This document shows, in pieces, positions 1-8,176 of a stretch of DNA of 64,000 nucleotides; positions within the stretch are counted from its first letter, which is position 1, and every line of letters begins with the position of its first letter. Below the pieces are notes generated by a model. The model had not been told where the DNA came from, made no database searches, and saw only the letters and a program-made list of their open reading frames with translations. The stretch is taken from NCBI RefSeq assembly GCF_009183365.2, contig NZ_CP068230.1:4555001-4619000 (forward strand), given 5' to 3'. Made by a program: the position numbers and the translations under genes. The stretch comes from Shewanella algae. GTDB lineage: Bacteria > Pseudomonadota > Gammaproteobacteria > Enterobacterales > Shewanellaceae.

Positions 1-1050
1 AAGCTGCACAGCAGGCTGTTTTTCTCCATGCTGTGGCGCAAGCTCAAGGGGCAGAAACTGGGGCCAACCCAAGCGGCACAAGACAAGCCCCAAGGCGCTC
101 ATTGGTCCAACGTCAAGGAACGGGGCAGCTACTGGGGTATCAAGCTGCTGGCCGAAAGCTATCGTTTCGGCGGCCACTGGCTGGCACGGGCGATCATGTA
201 CCCGGTGATCTGTTATTTCTTTATCACGGGGCGACAGGCCCGCGAGGCGTCACAAGCGTTTCTAAAGCGGGTGCAGACACTGGAGCCACAGCACCCGAGT
301 CTCGGTCAGCCGGTGACTTGGCGCGACAGCCTGCGCCACTTCTTCGCCTTCGGCAATGCCGCGCTGGATCGCATCGATGCCTGGTGCGATCGCATTCGCT
401 TGCAGCAGGTGGAGTTCAGCGACCGTCAGCAGTTGGCCGAGCAGTTACAAAGCGGGCAGGGAGCCGTGTTGCTGGTGTCCCACCTTGGCAATATTGAGCT
501 GTGCCGCGCCATCTCCATTCACCAGCGCAAGGTGAAGGTCAATGTGATGGTGATGACCCGCAATGCCGAAAACTTCAACCGGGTGCTCAAGCAGCTGAAC
601 CCGGACAGTGAACTCAACTTACTCCAGGTTACCGAACTCAACCCGGCCACCTCCATGTTGCTGCAAAGCAAGGTCGAGGCCGGTGAATTGGTGGTGATTG
701 CCGCCGACCGCACCTCTAGCCACAGCCCGGGTCGCACGGTGAAAGTGCCGTTCCTCGGCGAAATGGCGCCCTTCCCCCAGGGCCCCTTTATTCTGGCCGG
801 TCTGCTGGACTGCCCCATCTACACCATGTTCTGCCTGCGGGAACAGCAGGGCTACAAGGTCTGGCTCGAGCCCTTCGAGCAGAGCCTCAAAGGCCCGAGA
901 GCCGAGCGGCAGCAGCGGCTGCAACAGGCAGCAGGCCTCTATGCCCGGCGGCTGGAACATTTTGCCCGCAAGGCACCACTGCAGTGGTTTAACTTTTTCG
1001 ATTTTTGGCGGCAGGACCAAGTTGCTGACCGCCCCAAGGACAACTCATGA
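1..1050 (+). CDS. Aryl polyene cluster acyltransferase (LpxL/HtrB-like), 5' end cut by window
   Basis: The frame is open from the first base of the window, with nine codons and no stop before the Met at 28, so the real start lies outside. The visible part is a lipid-A-type acyltransferase domain. Counting from that Met, HLGNIE at 152-157 gives the HX4E catalytic pair, and the ADRTSS and FLGEMAPFPQGP segments are typical of the family. In aryl polyene operons this domain is often fused behind a family-2 glycosyltransferase, and the basic stretch before residue 30 could be the linker of such a fusion. It would link the polyene to a lipid or sugar anchor at the inner membrane. Its stop overlaps the next start (ATGA). 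Confidence 0.8.
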   Translation, partial: KLHSRLFFSMLWRKLKGQKLGPTQAAQDKPQGAHWSNVKERGSYWGIKLLAESYRFGGHWLARAIMYPVICYFFITGRQAREASQAFLKRVQTLEPQHPSLGQPVTWRDSLRHFFAFGNAALDRIDAWCDRIRLQQVEFSDRQQLAEQLQSGQGAVLLVSHLGNIELCRAISIHQRKVKVNVMVMTRNAENFNRVLKQLNPDSELNLLQVTELNPATSMLLQSKVEAGELVVIAADRTSSHSPGRTVKVPFLGEMAPFPQGPFILAGLLDCPIYTMFCLREQQGYKVWLEPFEQSLKGPRAERQQRLQQAAGLYARRLEHFARKAPLQWFNFFDFWRQDQVADRPKDNS

Positions 1051-2600
1051 GCGCAACAGTTAAGGCCACCAAGACGGTCGGCTTCGGCCAAACATCACTG
1101 ACACTGGAACAGGTGGTCGCCATCGCCAAAGGGGCGCCGGTGACCCTCAACGCCAGTGCAGAGTACCGTGACTATATCCAGCGCGGCGCTCGCTTTATCG
1201 ACAGCCTGCTTCATGAAGAAGGCGTGGTCTATGGGGTCACCACAGGCTATGGCGATTCCTGTACCGTCAATGTCGGCCCGGATCTGGTACACGAGTTGCC
1301 GCTGCATCTGTCGCGCTTTCATGGCTGCGGTATGGGCAAGGTGCTGGAAATCCCCCAGGCCAGAGCCGTGATGGCCTGTCGCCTCAACTCTCTGGCCGTG
1401 GGTAAGTCCGGTGTCAGCTATGAGCTGCTGGAGCGCATAGCCCTGCTGCTGAACCTCAACATAGTGCCAGTGATCCCGGAGGAAGGCTCTGTGGGTGCCA
1501 GCGGCGATCTCACGCCACTGTCTTATCTGGCCGCCGTACTGGTTGGCGAGCGGGAGGTCTTCTATCAAGGACAGCACCGCGCCACCAGCGAAGTCTACGC
1601 CGAACTTGGGATCAGCGCCCTCAAGCTCAGGCCCAAAGAGGGCCTGGCACTGATGAACGGCACCGCCGTGATGACGGCGCTGGCTTGTCTGGCCTATGAC
1701 AGGGCCGAGTACCTGAGCCGCCTGTGCGCCCGCATTACCGCCATGGCCTCACTGACACTCAAGGGCAACTCCAACCATTTCGACGAGATACTGTTTGCCG
1801 CCAAACCGCACCCGGGGCAGAACCAGGTCGCGGCCTGGATCCGTGAAGACCTCAACCACCACGAGCACCCACGCAATTCTGACCGACTGCAGGACAGATA
1901 TTCGATTCGCTGTGCGCCGCACATTATCGGGGTCTTGGCCGATGCCCTGCCCTTTATGCGCCAGTTTATCGAGACCGAACTCAACAGCGCCAACGACAAC
2001 CCGATAGTCGACGGCGAGGGGGAACATATTCTCCACGGTGGCCACTTCTATGGCGGCCATATCGCTTTTGCCATGGACAGCCTCAAGAATGCGGTGGCCA
2101 ATTTGGCGGATCTGCTGGACAGGCAGATGGCTCTGGTGATGGATCCCAAATTCAACAACGGCCTGCCGGCCAACCTGTCGGCCAGCCAGGGCGAGCGCAG
2201 CCCCATCAACCACGGTTTCAAGGCTGTACAGATAGGTTGCTCGGCCTGGACCGCCGAGGCACTGAAACACACTATGCCCGCCAGCGTGTTCTCGCGCTCT
2301 ACCGAGTGCCACAACCAGGACAAGGTCAGCATGGGCACCATTGCCGCCCGTGACGCCCTGCGGGTACTGGAACTGACCGAGCAGGTGGCCGCCGCCGCAC
2401 TGCTGGCCATGAGTCAGGGGATCCGCCTGCGCCTGCTCGCCGGTGAACTGGAACGTGAGTCGCTGACCGAGTCAGTAGCTACCACCCTGGCGCAGCTGGA
2501 AGCCGACTTTGAACTCTTGATTGAAGACAGGCCGCTAGAAGCCTTGTTGCGGCAAACCCTGGCCAAGATCCAAGCCGGGGAGTGGGAGGTGTGCCGATGA
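1047..2600 (+). CDS. MIO-type aromatic amino acid ammonia-lyase (HAL/PAL/TAL family)
   Basis: The 517-residue protein has the full family length. The Ala151-Ser152-Gly153 triad in GSVGASGDLTPLSY forms the MIO electrophile, and VYGVTTGYG at 61-69 is the N-terminal catalytic Tyr loop. It deaminates an aromatic amino acid without other cofactors. No hut genes surround it. It sits inside an aryl polyene operon, so the likely product is the aryl starter, 4-coumarate or cinnamate, rather than urocanate. The selectivity segment reads LSRFHGCGMG (about 88-97), with Phe where Rhodobacter tyrosine lyase has its selectivity His and a His next to it, so the substrate cannot be fixed by eye. Both ends overlap neighbours by four bases. 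Confidence 0.85.
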   Translation: MSATVKATKTVGFGQTSLTLEQVVAIAKGAPVTLNASAEYRDYIQRGARFIDSLLHEEGVVYGVTTGYGDSCTVNVGPDLVHELPLHLSRFHGCGMGKVLEIPQARAVMACRLNSLAVGKSGVSYELLERIALLLNLNIVPVIPEEGSVGASGDLTPLSYLAAVLVGEREVFYQGQHRATSEVYAELGISALKLRPKEGLALMNGTAVMTALACLAYDRAEYLSRLCARITAMASLTLKGNSNHFDEILFAAKPHPGQNQVAAWIREDLNHHEHPRNSDRLQDRYSIRCAPHIIGVLADALPFMRQFIETELNSANDNPIVDGEGEHILHGGHFYGGHIAFAMDSLKNAVANLADLLDRQMALVMDPKFNNGLPANLSASQGERSPINHGFKAVQIGCSAWTAEALKHTMPASVFSRSTECHNQDKVSMGTIAARDALRVLELTEQVAAAALLAMSQGIRLRLLAGELERESLTESVATTLAQLEADFELLIEDRPLEALLRQTLAKIQAGEWEVCR

Positions 2601-3034
2601 AAGCCATCCTCAGCACTGAAATAGAGCTGGAGATCCCCTTCCACGATGTCGACTCCATGGGCATTACCTGGCATGGCAACTATCTGCGTTACTTTGAGAT
2701 AGCCCGCTGCAAGCTGCTGGACAAGTTCGACTACGGCTACAGCCGAATGCAGGAGTCAGGTTACGCCTGGCCGATAGTGGATCTGCAGCTGAAATACGTC
2801 AAACCCAGCCGTTTCGAGCAGAAGATCCGGGTGAGTGCCGCCTTGGTTGAGTGGGAAAATCGGCTGAAGATCAACTACCAGATTTGCGACGTCGCCAGCG
2901 GTGAGCGCCTCACCAAGGGCTACACCATACAGGCTGCGGTGGATATGCAGACTCAGGAACTGTGCTTGGTGACCCCGCCGGTGTTCCGTGAGCGCCTGGC
3001 GCCCTTTATCGCGACCGCCGAGGCCAAGCCATGA
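2597..3034 (+). CDS. Hot-dog acyl-CoA/ACP thioesterase of the aryl polyene operon
   Basis: This 145-residue protein has the 4-hydroxybenzoyl-CoA thioesterase pattern DVDSMGITWHGNYLRYFE near residues 17-34, where the first Asp is the usual catalytic residue. I chose the ATG at 2597 because it overlaps the lyase stop as ATGA and has GGAGGT six bases upstream. An in-frame start at 2582 would have no such signal. By order (acyltransferase, thioesterase, LolA, MMPL) it matches the thioesterase of aryl polyene clusters, which probably releases or edits the polyene acyl chain from its carrier protein. It is cytoplasmic, with no signal peptide. The start codon of the next gene overlaps its end. Confidence 0.85.
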   Translation: MKAILSTEIELEIPFHDVDSMGITWHGNYLRYFEIARCKLLDKFDYGYSRMQESGYAWPIVDLQLKYVKPSRFEQKIRVSAALVEWENRLKINYQICDVASGERLTKGYTIQAAVDMQTQELCLVTPPVFRERLAPFIATAEAKP

Positions 3035-3855
3035 AACCTTCAGCCTTCGGCTTTCGGCTCACTCGGCAGCCCGCCTTACTGCTTGGGCTGCTGGGACTGG
3101 TTTGGTTTGGTGCCGCTTGCAGCAACATGGCTTTAGGGGAAGTGGCGCCAGCCACTATGGCATTGGGAAAAGTGGCGCCGGCGGATAACACTCAGACAGA
3201 GCCGGTGGCAGTATTGGCCGCCGAAGCCAAGGGGAAAATCAGGCCGGAGGCGCAGGCATTCGACAAACTCTTTGCCAACCCGGCCACAGAGCAGGCTCTG
3301 CAACAGTTAAGCACTAAGATGGCCCTCAGCGACAGCAGCCGAGGCCAGTTTGAGCAGGTGCGCTGGCTCAGGGTGCTGAAACAACCACTTCGCAGCAGCG
3401 GCGAATTTCTGTTTCAGCGAGAACTGGGCATGCTCTGGCAACAGCAGACTCCCTTTGGCAACCTCTTGCTGCTGAAACAGGGCGAGCTTATCCAGCAGGA
3501 CAGCCAGGGCAAGCTCAGTGTTACCAAGGCCAATGCCGGCCCGGCGGCCGTGGCTGAAATGCTGCCGCGCATGATGCAATCCCTGCTCTCCGGTGATATT
3601 CAGGCATTGAGCCAGGGGTTTGAACTCTATCTGCTCAATGACCAAGCGGGTCATTGGCAACTGGGACTCAAGGCCAAGGAGCAGACAATGGCGGCTCTGC
3701 TGCCGCAAATGGTGCTCGAAGGCAATCAGGATCTCGAATCTCTGACCCTGCTGGCCAAGAACGGCGATATCAGCCAGATATTTTTCTCTGAACTGGATAA
3801 ATCCCCACTCAATGACAGCGAGCGCGCTCGCTTCTTTCCCGAGGTGGCTCCCTGA
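3031..3855 (+). CDS. LolA-like outer-membrane carrier of the aryl polyene operon, predicted lipoprotein
   Basis: The protein has 274 residues. A hydrophobic signal segment (about 14-29) ends in FGAACSN, a lipobox-like site, so this copy may be lipid-anchored, unlike soluble housekeeping LolA. Residues about 100-250 fit the LolA/COG2834 fold (RWLRVLKQPLRSSGEFLF, then a QQTPFGNLLLL strand). Family knowledge and its place next to an MMPL exporter suggest it carries the finished aryl polyene lipid across the periplasm. Just after the lipobox there is an imperfect tandem duplication of about eleven residues (MALGEVAPAT then MALGKVAPAD). It overlaps the thioesterase gene by four bases and the exporter gene by one. 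Confidence 0.8.
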   Translation: MKPSAFGFRLTRQPALLLGLLGLVWFGAACSNMALGEVAPATMALGKVAPADNTQTEPVAVLAAEAKGKIRPEAQAFDKLFANPATEQALQQLSTKMALSDSSRGQFEQVRWLRVLKQPLRSSGEFLFQRELGMLWQQQTPFGNLLLLKQGELIQQDSQGKLSVTKANAGPAAVAEMLPRMMQSLLSGDIQALSQGFELYLLNDQAGHWQLGLKAKEQTMAALLPQMVLEGNQDLESLTLLAKNGDISQIFFSELDKSPLNDSERARFFPEVAP

Positions 3856-6212
3856 TGTCGCCTCGCCCTGAGCGCTCTCGTCCCAGGCTCTCTGCGCCGG
3901 TTGGCCTGCTGTTGTGGCTGGGACTGCTGACGCTGCTTATTCTGCTTGGCGTCTGGCAGTGGCAACAGGGCGGCCGTATTCAGAGTGACATTCTCGCCAT
4001 GCTGCCCAAGGTGCAGGAAGATCCGCTCGCCGAAGCGGCGCTGAAACGCATGGAGCAGAAACTGGGCAATCAAGTGTATATCGGTCTGATTGCCAAGGAT
4101 AAGCCTCAGGCGATCAACGCCGGCAAACAGCTGCAAAGTGCGCTGGAAAAGGAGCAAGGCGCCTTTAAGAGAGTGCGCAGCGCAGAGGCCGACAGCTTCA
4201 GCGCCCTGGGGCATTTCTATTTCCCCTATCGCATGGGGCTGCTCAGTGACAGCCAGAGGCAGCAACTCGCTAGCGGTGAATTAACCACTCTGATTCAAAA
4301 CGCGCAGCAACAGCTCTACAGCGCCTTTGGCGCCGCCGGCAGCGACCTGATTGCCGAAGATCCGCTGTTGTTGTTCCCCGACTGGCTCAAGTCGCTGGCC
4401 GAGGGCCGCAGTCTCACCCAGGCAGATGGCATACTGTTGGCGCCAACGCCGCAAGGCCAGTATGCAGCCATAGTGATGGCCGAGGGAATAGGCAGCGCCT
4501 TTAACCCGCAGCAACAGGCAATCCAGCTCAAGGCGCTGGAGCAGGCCTTGGCGCCTCTGCCGCAAGATATTCGAGTGCTCAAGGCCGGCGCCCTGTTTCA
4601 TGCCGCGGCCGCCACAGAATCGGCCAAGAGCGAGATCAACCGTATCGGATTAGTCTCCCTGCTTGGAGTGATCCTGCTGGTGCTGCTGGCGTTTCGCTCC
4701 TTGATGCCGCTGACGGTGGCACTGCTCACCCTGGGCAGTGGATTTCTGGCGGCGACGGTCACTACCCTGACACTGTTTGGCGAACTGCATCTCCTAACTC
4801 TGGTGTTCGGCACCAGCCTTATCGGTATCGCCATCGACTACAGCTTTCACTTCTACTGCGAGCGCTTGCAACATCCCAAGGCTTCTCCCAGGCAGGTGAT
4901 TGGCCTGATATTCCCGGCCGTGACCCTGGCCTTGATCACCAGTGTCGGCGCCTACCTGGGCATAGGCCTGGCGCCTTTTCCCGGCATGCAACAGGTGGCC
5001 GTATTCTGTGCCAGCGGGCTGATTTTCACCTGGCTGACACTGCTGCTAGCGTATCCGGCCATAGCCGCCAGCCCTTTGCTTGCAGGAGACAGCCGCCTGG
5101 CGCTGGCTGGCCGCTTGCTGAATCTCTGGCAAGCTCTCGGTCGGCGCAGCAGTCTGTTAATCCTGGTGCCACTGGGGTTACTGCTGCTGTTTGGCGGCAT
5201 TGACCTCAAGGCCAACGATAATATCCGGGCGCTGCAGAGCAGCCCACCAGCGGTCAGCGAGCCGGAAAATGCTCTCAGGCAACTGCTGAGTGGCGGCACG
5301 GACAATCAGTTTCTGCTGGTTCGGGGTGACAGCGCCGAGGAGATGCTGCAGCGTCTTGAACAGCTGGCGCCCGAGCTCGAGCGTTTGATTGCTGAAGACA
5401 AACTCGGCAACAGCGTGAATATCGCCCGCTATTTGCCGAGCATCAAACGCCAGCAGCAAGATCATCAGTTGCAGGGGCTTATCTATCGCCAAACAGACAA
5501 GGTTTTGGACACCCTGGGGCTGAATGCCGAGTTGGCAGGGCCGCTCTCGAGGCAATGGGCCGAATTCCAGCCGCTCTCGGCCACAGACTGGCTCGCCAGT
5601 GAAGGGGCTAAATCCTCAGGGCTGAGTGACCTCTACCTCGCCCCCACTGACGGAATATCGGCTCACGCCGCCATAGTGCTGCTCGGTGGCATCCACGATC
5701 TCGACGCCCTCAAGCAGCTGGCAAGCAGCAACCCGGGCGTGCAGTTGGTCGACAAGGTCGCCGATATCTCGGCGCTGATGGCCAAATACCGTCAATTGAC
5801 CCTGCTGATGCTGGCACTGGCACTGACACTGGCGGCGGTGATTTTCAGCTGGCGCTTTGGTTTGCGCCGCGGCCTTTGGGTGGCGCTGGTGCCGACTCTG
5901 GCGGCGATTCTGACTCTGGGCGCCCTTGGCTGGCTCGGCAGCGGCTTGACCCTGTTTCATGCCTTGGCACTGGTGTTGGTGTTCGGCATAGGCGTGGACT
6001 ACAGCCTGTTTTTTGCCGAAGCTAAACAGCATCCCAGAGGCGTGATGTTGGCGGTGCTGATGTCTGCCGCCTCAACCCTGCTGGCCTTTGGCCTGCTGGC
6101 TTTGAGTGACACCTATGCCATTGCCGCCTTTGGCATGACCCTGGCGCTGGGCATAGGTTTTACCCTGTTACTCGCTCCCCTAACCTCAACTCTTACAAGG
6201 AATGCAAAGTGA
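3855..6212 (+). CDS. MMPL/RND-type exporter of the aryl polyene operon
   Basis: The 785-residue inner-membrane protein has the duplicated RND layout. One membrane span lies near residues 14-34, followed by a large periplasmic loop and a block of spans from about 260 to 450. A second periplasmic loop follows, then a final block from about 645 to 780. The repeated GIAIDYSFHFY and GIGVDYSLFFAE segments are the family's proton-relay region. It belongs to the COG4258 predicted exporters found in aryl polyene clusters and probably moves the pigment lipid out of the inner membrane to the LolA-like carrier. The start overlaps the previous stop as TGATG, which implies translational coupling. Confidence 0.88.
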   Translation: MSPRPERSRPRLSAPVGLLLWLGLLTLLILLGVWQWQQGGRIQSDILAMLPKVQEDPLAEAALKRMEQKLGNQVYIGLIAKDKPQAINAGKQLQSALEKEQGAFKRVRSAEADSFSALGHFYFPYRMGLLSDSQRQQLASGELTTLIQNAQQQLYSAFGAAGSDLIAEDPLLLFPDWLKSLAEGRSLTQADGILLAPTPQGQYAAIVMAEGIGSAFNPQQQAIQLKALEQALAPLPQDIRVLKAGALFHAAAATESAKSEINRIGLVSLLGVILLVLLAFRSLMPLTVALLTLGSGFLAATVTTLTLFGELHLLTLVFGTSLIGIAIDYSFHFYCERLQHPKASPRQVIGLIFPAVTLALITSVGAYLGIGLAPFPGMQQVAVFCASGLIFTWLTLLLAYPAIAASPLLAGDSRLALAGRLLNLWQALGRRSSLLILVPLGLLLLFGGIDLKANDNIRALQSSPPAVSEPENALRQLLSGGTDNQFLLVRGDSAEEMLQRLEQLAPELERLIAEDKLGNSVNIARYLPSIKRQQQDHQLQGLIYRQTDKVLDTLGLNAELAGPLSRQWAEFQPLSATDWLASEGAKSSGLSDLYLAPTDGISAHAAIVLLGGIHDLDALKQLASSNPGVQLVDKVADISALMAKYRQLTLLMLALALTLAAVIFSWRFGLRRGLWVALVPTLAAILTLGALGWLGSGLTLFHALALVLVFGIGVDYSLFFAEAKQHPRGVMLAVLMSAASTLLAFGLLALSDTYAIAAFGMTLALGIGFTLLLAPLTSTLTRNAK

Positions 6213-7465
6213 ACACTGCCAATGCCGTGGAACAAGTCGATGTGGTAATTATCGGTGCCGGGCCATCCGGCTCGGTCGCGGCCAGCCTGCTGAAACAACA
6301 AGGAGTAGATGCTCTGGTGCTGGAGCGGGCCCAATTTCCACGCTTTTCCATCGGAGAGAGCCTGCTGCCCTGCTGCATGACAGTGCTGGAGCAGGCTGGG
6401 ATGACAGAAGCCGTGGCCGAGGCAGGGTTTCAGTTTAAAAACGGCGCAGCCTTTCGGCGCAACGGCCGCTACACCACCTTTGATTTCAGTGACAAGTTTA
6501 CCCCGGGCCCCGGCACCACCTTTCAGGTTCCCCGAGGCCAGTTCGACAAGCTGCTGGCCGACACCGCCAGTACCCAAGGGGTAGAGATACGTTATGGCCA
6601 GACGGTCACCGCGGTGGATCTCAGCGCAGAGCCACGGCTGACAGTGGCAGACGAAAATGGACGAGTCTATTCAGTGCAGGCCAAATATCTGCTGGATGCC
6701 AGTGGCTTTGGCCGGGTGTTGCCAAGATTGCTGCAGCTGGAATGCCCCTCCAGCCTGCCGGCCCGCTCGGCCATCTTTACCCATATTGAGGACAATATCA
6801 GCGACCCGGAGTTTGACCGTAACAAGATCCTTATCAGCGTGCATCCGCGCAACAAGGATATCTGGTATTGGTTGATCCCCTTCAGTAACGGCACCTGTTC
6901 GCTGGGGGTGGTGGCCGAACCGCATCTGCTGGCAAGACTCGAAGGCAGCCTGGAGCAGCAACTGCGCACCATAGTCAATGAAGAGCCAGGGCTGGAGGCG
7001 CTGCTTAAGGACGCCAGAGTGATCCGCGACTGCGCCACCTTGAAGGGCTATTCGGCCAATGTCAGCACCCTGGCCAGCGACAAGTTTGCCCTGCTGGGCA
7101 ATGCCGGTGAGTTTCTCGACCCGGTATTCTCCTCCGGGGTGACCATAGCCATGCACTCGGCCAGTCTGGCCTGCGACTGTCTGGTACGCCAACTCAAGGG
7201 GGAAGCGGTAGACTGGCAGCAGGATTATGCCGAGCCCTTGATGCTGGGGGTCAACACCTTCCGCACCTATGTGGAAGCCTGGTATGACGGCAGATTCCAG
7301 GAGGTGATCTTCTTTGAAGACGCCAACCCCAAAATAAAACAGATGATTTGCTCTATCCTGGCGGGCTACGCCTGGGACAGCAACAACCCCTTTGTCAGTG
7401 AATCCCGGCGCAGATTGGATCTGGTGGTGAACCTCTGCCGCGACGCCGTCGAGGAAGCCTTATGA
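6209..7465 (+). CDS. FAD-dependent oxidoreductase with flavin-halogenase signatures
   Basis: The 418-residue protein starts with GTG, with AAGG about eight bases upstream, and overlaps the exporter stop. The FAD fingerprint GAGPSG is at 16-21. Two motifs used to recognise flavin-dependent halogenases are present: WYWLIP at 219-224 (WxWxIP) and FLDPVFSSG at 302-310 (FxxPxxSxG). Lys77, in FQFKNGAAF, falls where the catalytic Lys of tryptophan halogenases lies (79 in PrnA). It may therefore halogenate the aryl head of the polyene, as in the brominated xanthomonadins. A plain hydroxylase or oxidoreductase remains possible, because many aryl polyene operons carry this family with no tested activity. 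A flavin reductase partner is not visible. Confidence 0.78.
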   Translation: MNTANAVEQVDVVIIGAGPSGSVAASLLKQQGVDALVLERAQFPRFSIGESLLPCCMTVLEQAGMTEAVAEAGFQFKNGAAFRRNGRYTTFDFSDKFTPGPGTTFQVPRGQFDKLLADTASTQGVEIRYGQTVTAVDLSAEPRLTVADENGRVYSVQAKYLLDASGFGRVLPRLLQLECPSSLPARSAIFTHIEDNISDPEFDRNKILISVHPRNKDIWYWLIPFSNGTCSLGVVAEPHLLARLEGSLEQQLRTIVNEEPGLEALLKDARVIRDCATLKGYSANVSTLASDKFALLGNAGEFLDPVFSSGVTIAMHSASLACDCLVRQLKGEAVDWQQDYAEPLMLGVNTFRTYVEAWYDGRFQEVIFFEDANPKIKQMICSILAGYAWDSNNPFVSESRRRLDLVVNLCRDAVEEAL

Positions 7466-8145
7466 CAGCCGCTGTCACCCGCTTGCTACTGCTTGCCACT
7501 GTGCTGGTTGGCCTGAGTGGCTGCAGCCAGCTATTGTATCGCCAAACCTGCGTTGCCCTGGCAAAGGATGTCAGTTATTGTCTGGCGCCGCTGCCGCTGA
7601 ACCAGGCCGCGCCCAAGGGACAAACCTCTGATACCAAGGCTGCCAAAGACGCAAAGCAGCCAGATGAGCCCCAGGGCAGTGACTCGGTTCAAGCTCAAAC
7701 TTTGGAGCAAACGCTCAGTCTCAGCCAGCAGGTGCGGCTGCAACGAGGGGAGCAGAGCCATGAGCTTATCAGCCAACTGGAACTGCAGCCGCAGCAGATG
7801 ACTGTGGTGGGGCTGGCACCTCTGGGCCAAGCACTGTTTACCTTGATCTACGATGGACATACACTGACCAGCGAGCAGAGTGTGCTGCTCGGCAATGAGT
7901 TTAAAGCAGAATATCTGCTGGCCTTGCTGCAGCTCATCTATTGGCCGGAGGAAAAGCTGAACGCTTATCTGGATGGCGCCAGGGTGAAACTGGAAGATTG
8001 CGCCGCCGTCCTGTGCCGGGTATTGCTGAGCAATGACAATCGCGAGCTGATGCGGATAAGTTACTCCAGCCCCGACATCTGGCATGCGGAAGTGGCCATG
8101 AACATGCCGCAGGCCGATTTAAAACTGAACATTAAGCCCCTGTAA
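7462..8145 (+). CDS. DUF3261 lipoprotein of the aryl polyene operon
   Basis: The 227-residue protein opens with a lipoprotein signal (LLLLATVLVGLSGCSQ, with Cys at about 21). It then has a Gln/Lys-rich low-complexity stretch (about 45-75) and a beta-rich domain from about 80. DUF3261 lipoproteins are a regular member of aryl polyene operons between the MMPL exporter and the ketosynthase, and a role in exporting or placing the pigment at the outer membrane is inferred from that. The start overlaps the previous stop as ATGA. A 31-base gap follows before the ketosynthase gene, the only real gap in this part of the operon. Confidence 0.8.
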   Translation: MTAAVTRLLLLATVLVGLSGCSQLLYRQTCVALAKDVSYCLAPLPLNQAAPKGQTSDTKAAKDAKQPDEPQGSDSVQAQTLEQTLSLSQQVRLQRGEQSHELISQLELQPQQMTVVGLAPLGQALFTLIYDGHTLTSEQSVLLGNEFKAEYLLALLQLIYWPEEKLNAYLDGARVKLEDCAAVLCRVLLSNDNRELMRISYSSPDIWHAEVAMNMPQADLKLNIKPL

Positions 8146-8176
8146 TGGATACAGGGCCGGATCCCAAAACAGAGAT

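Noticed and set aside
28..1050. Treating the Met at 28 as the start of the acyltransferase gene
   Set aside because: The frame is open from base 1 with plausible protein sequence before that Met, so the gene is cut by the window edge.
1047..2600. Histidine ammonia-lyase of histidine breakdown (hutH)
   Set aside because: There are no hutU, hutI or hutG genes nearby, and the gene is coupled on both sides to aryl polyene genes.
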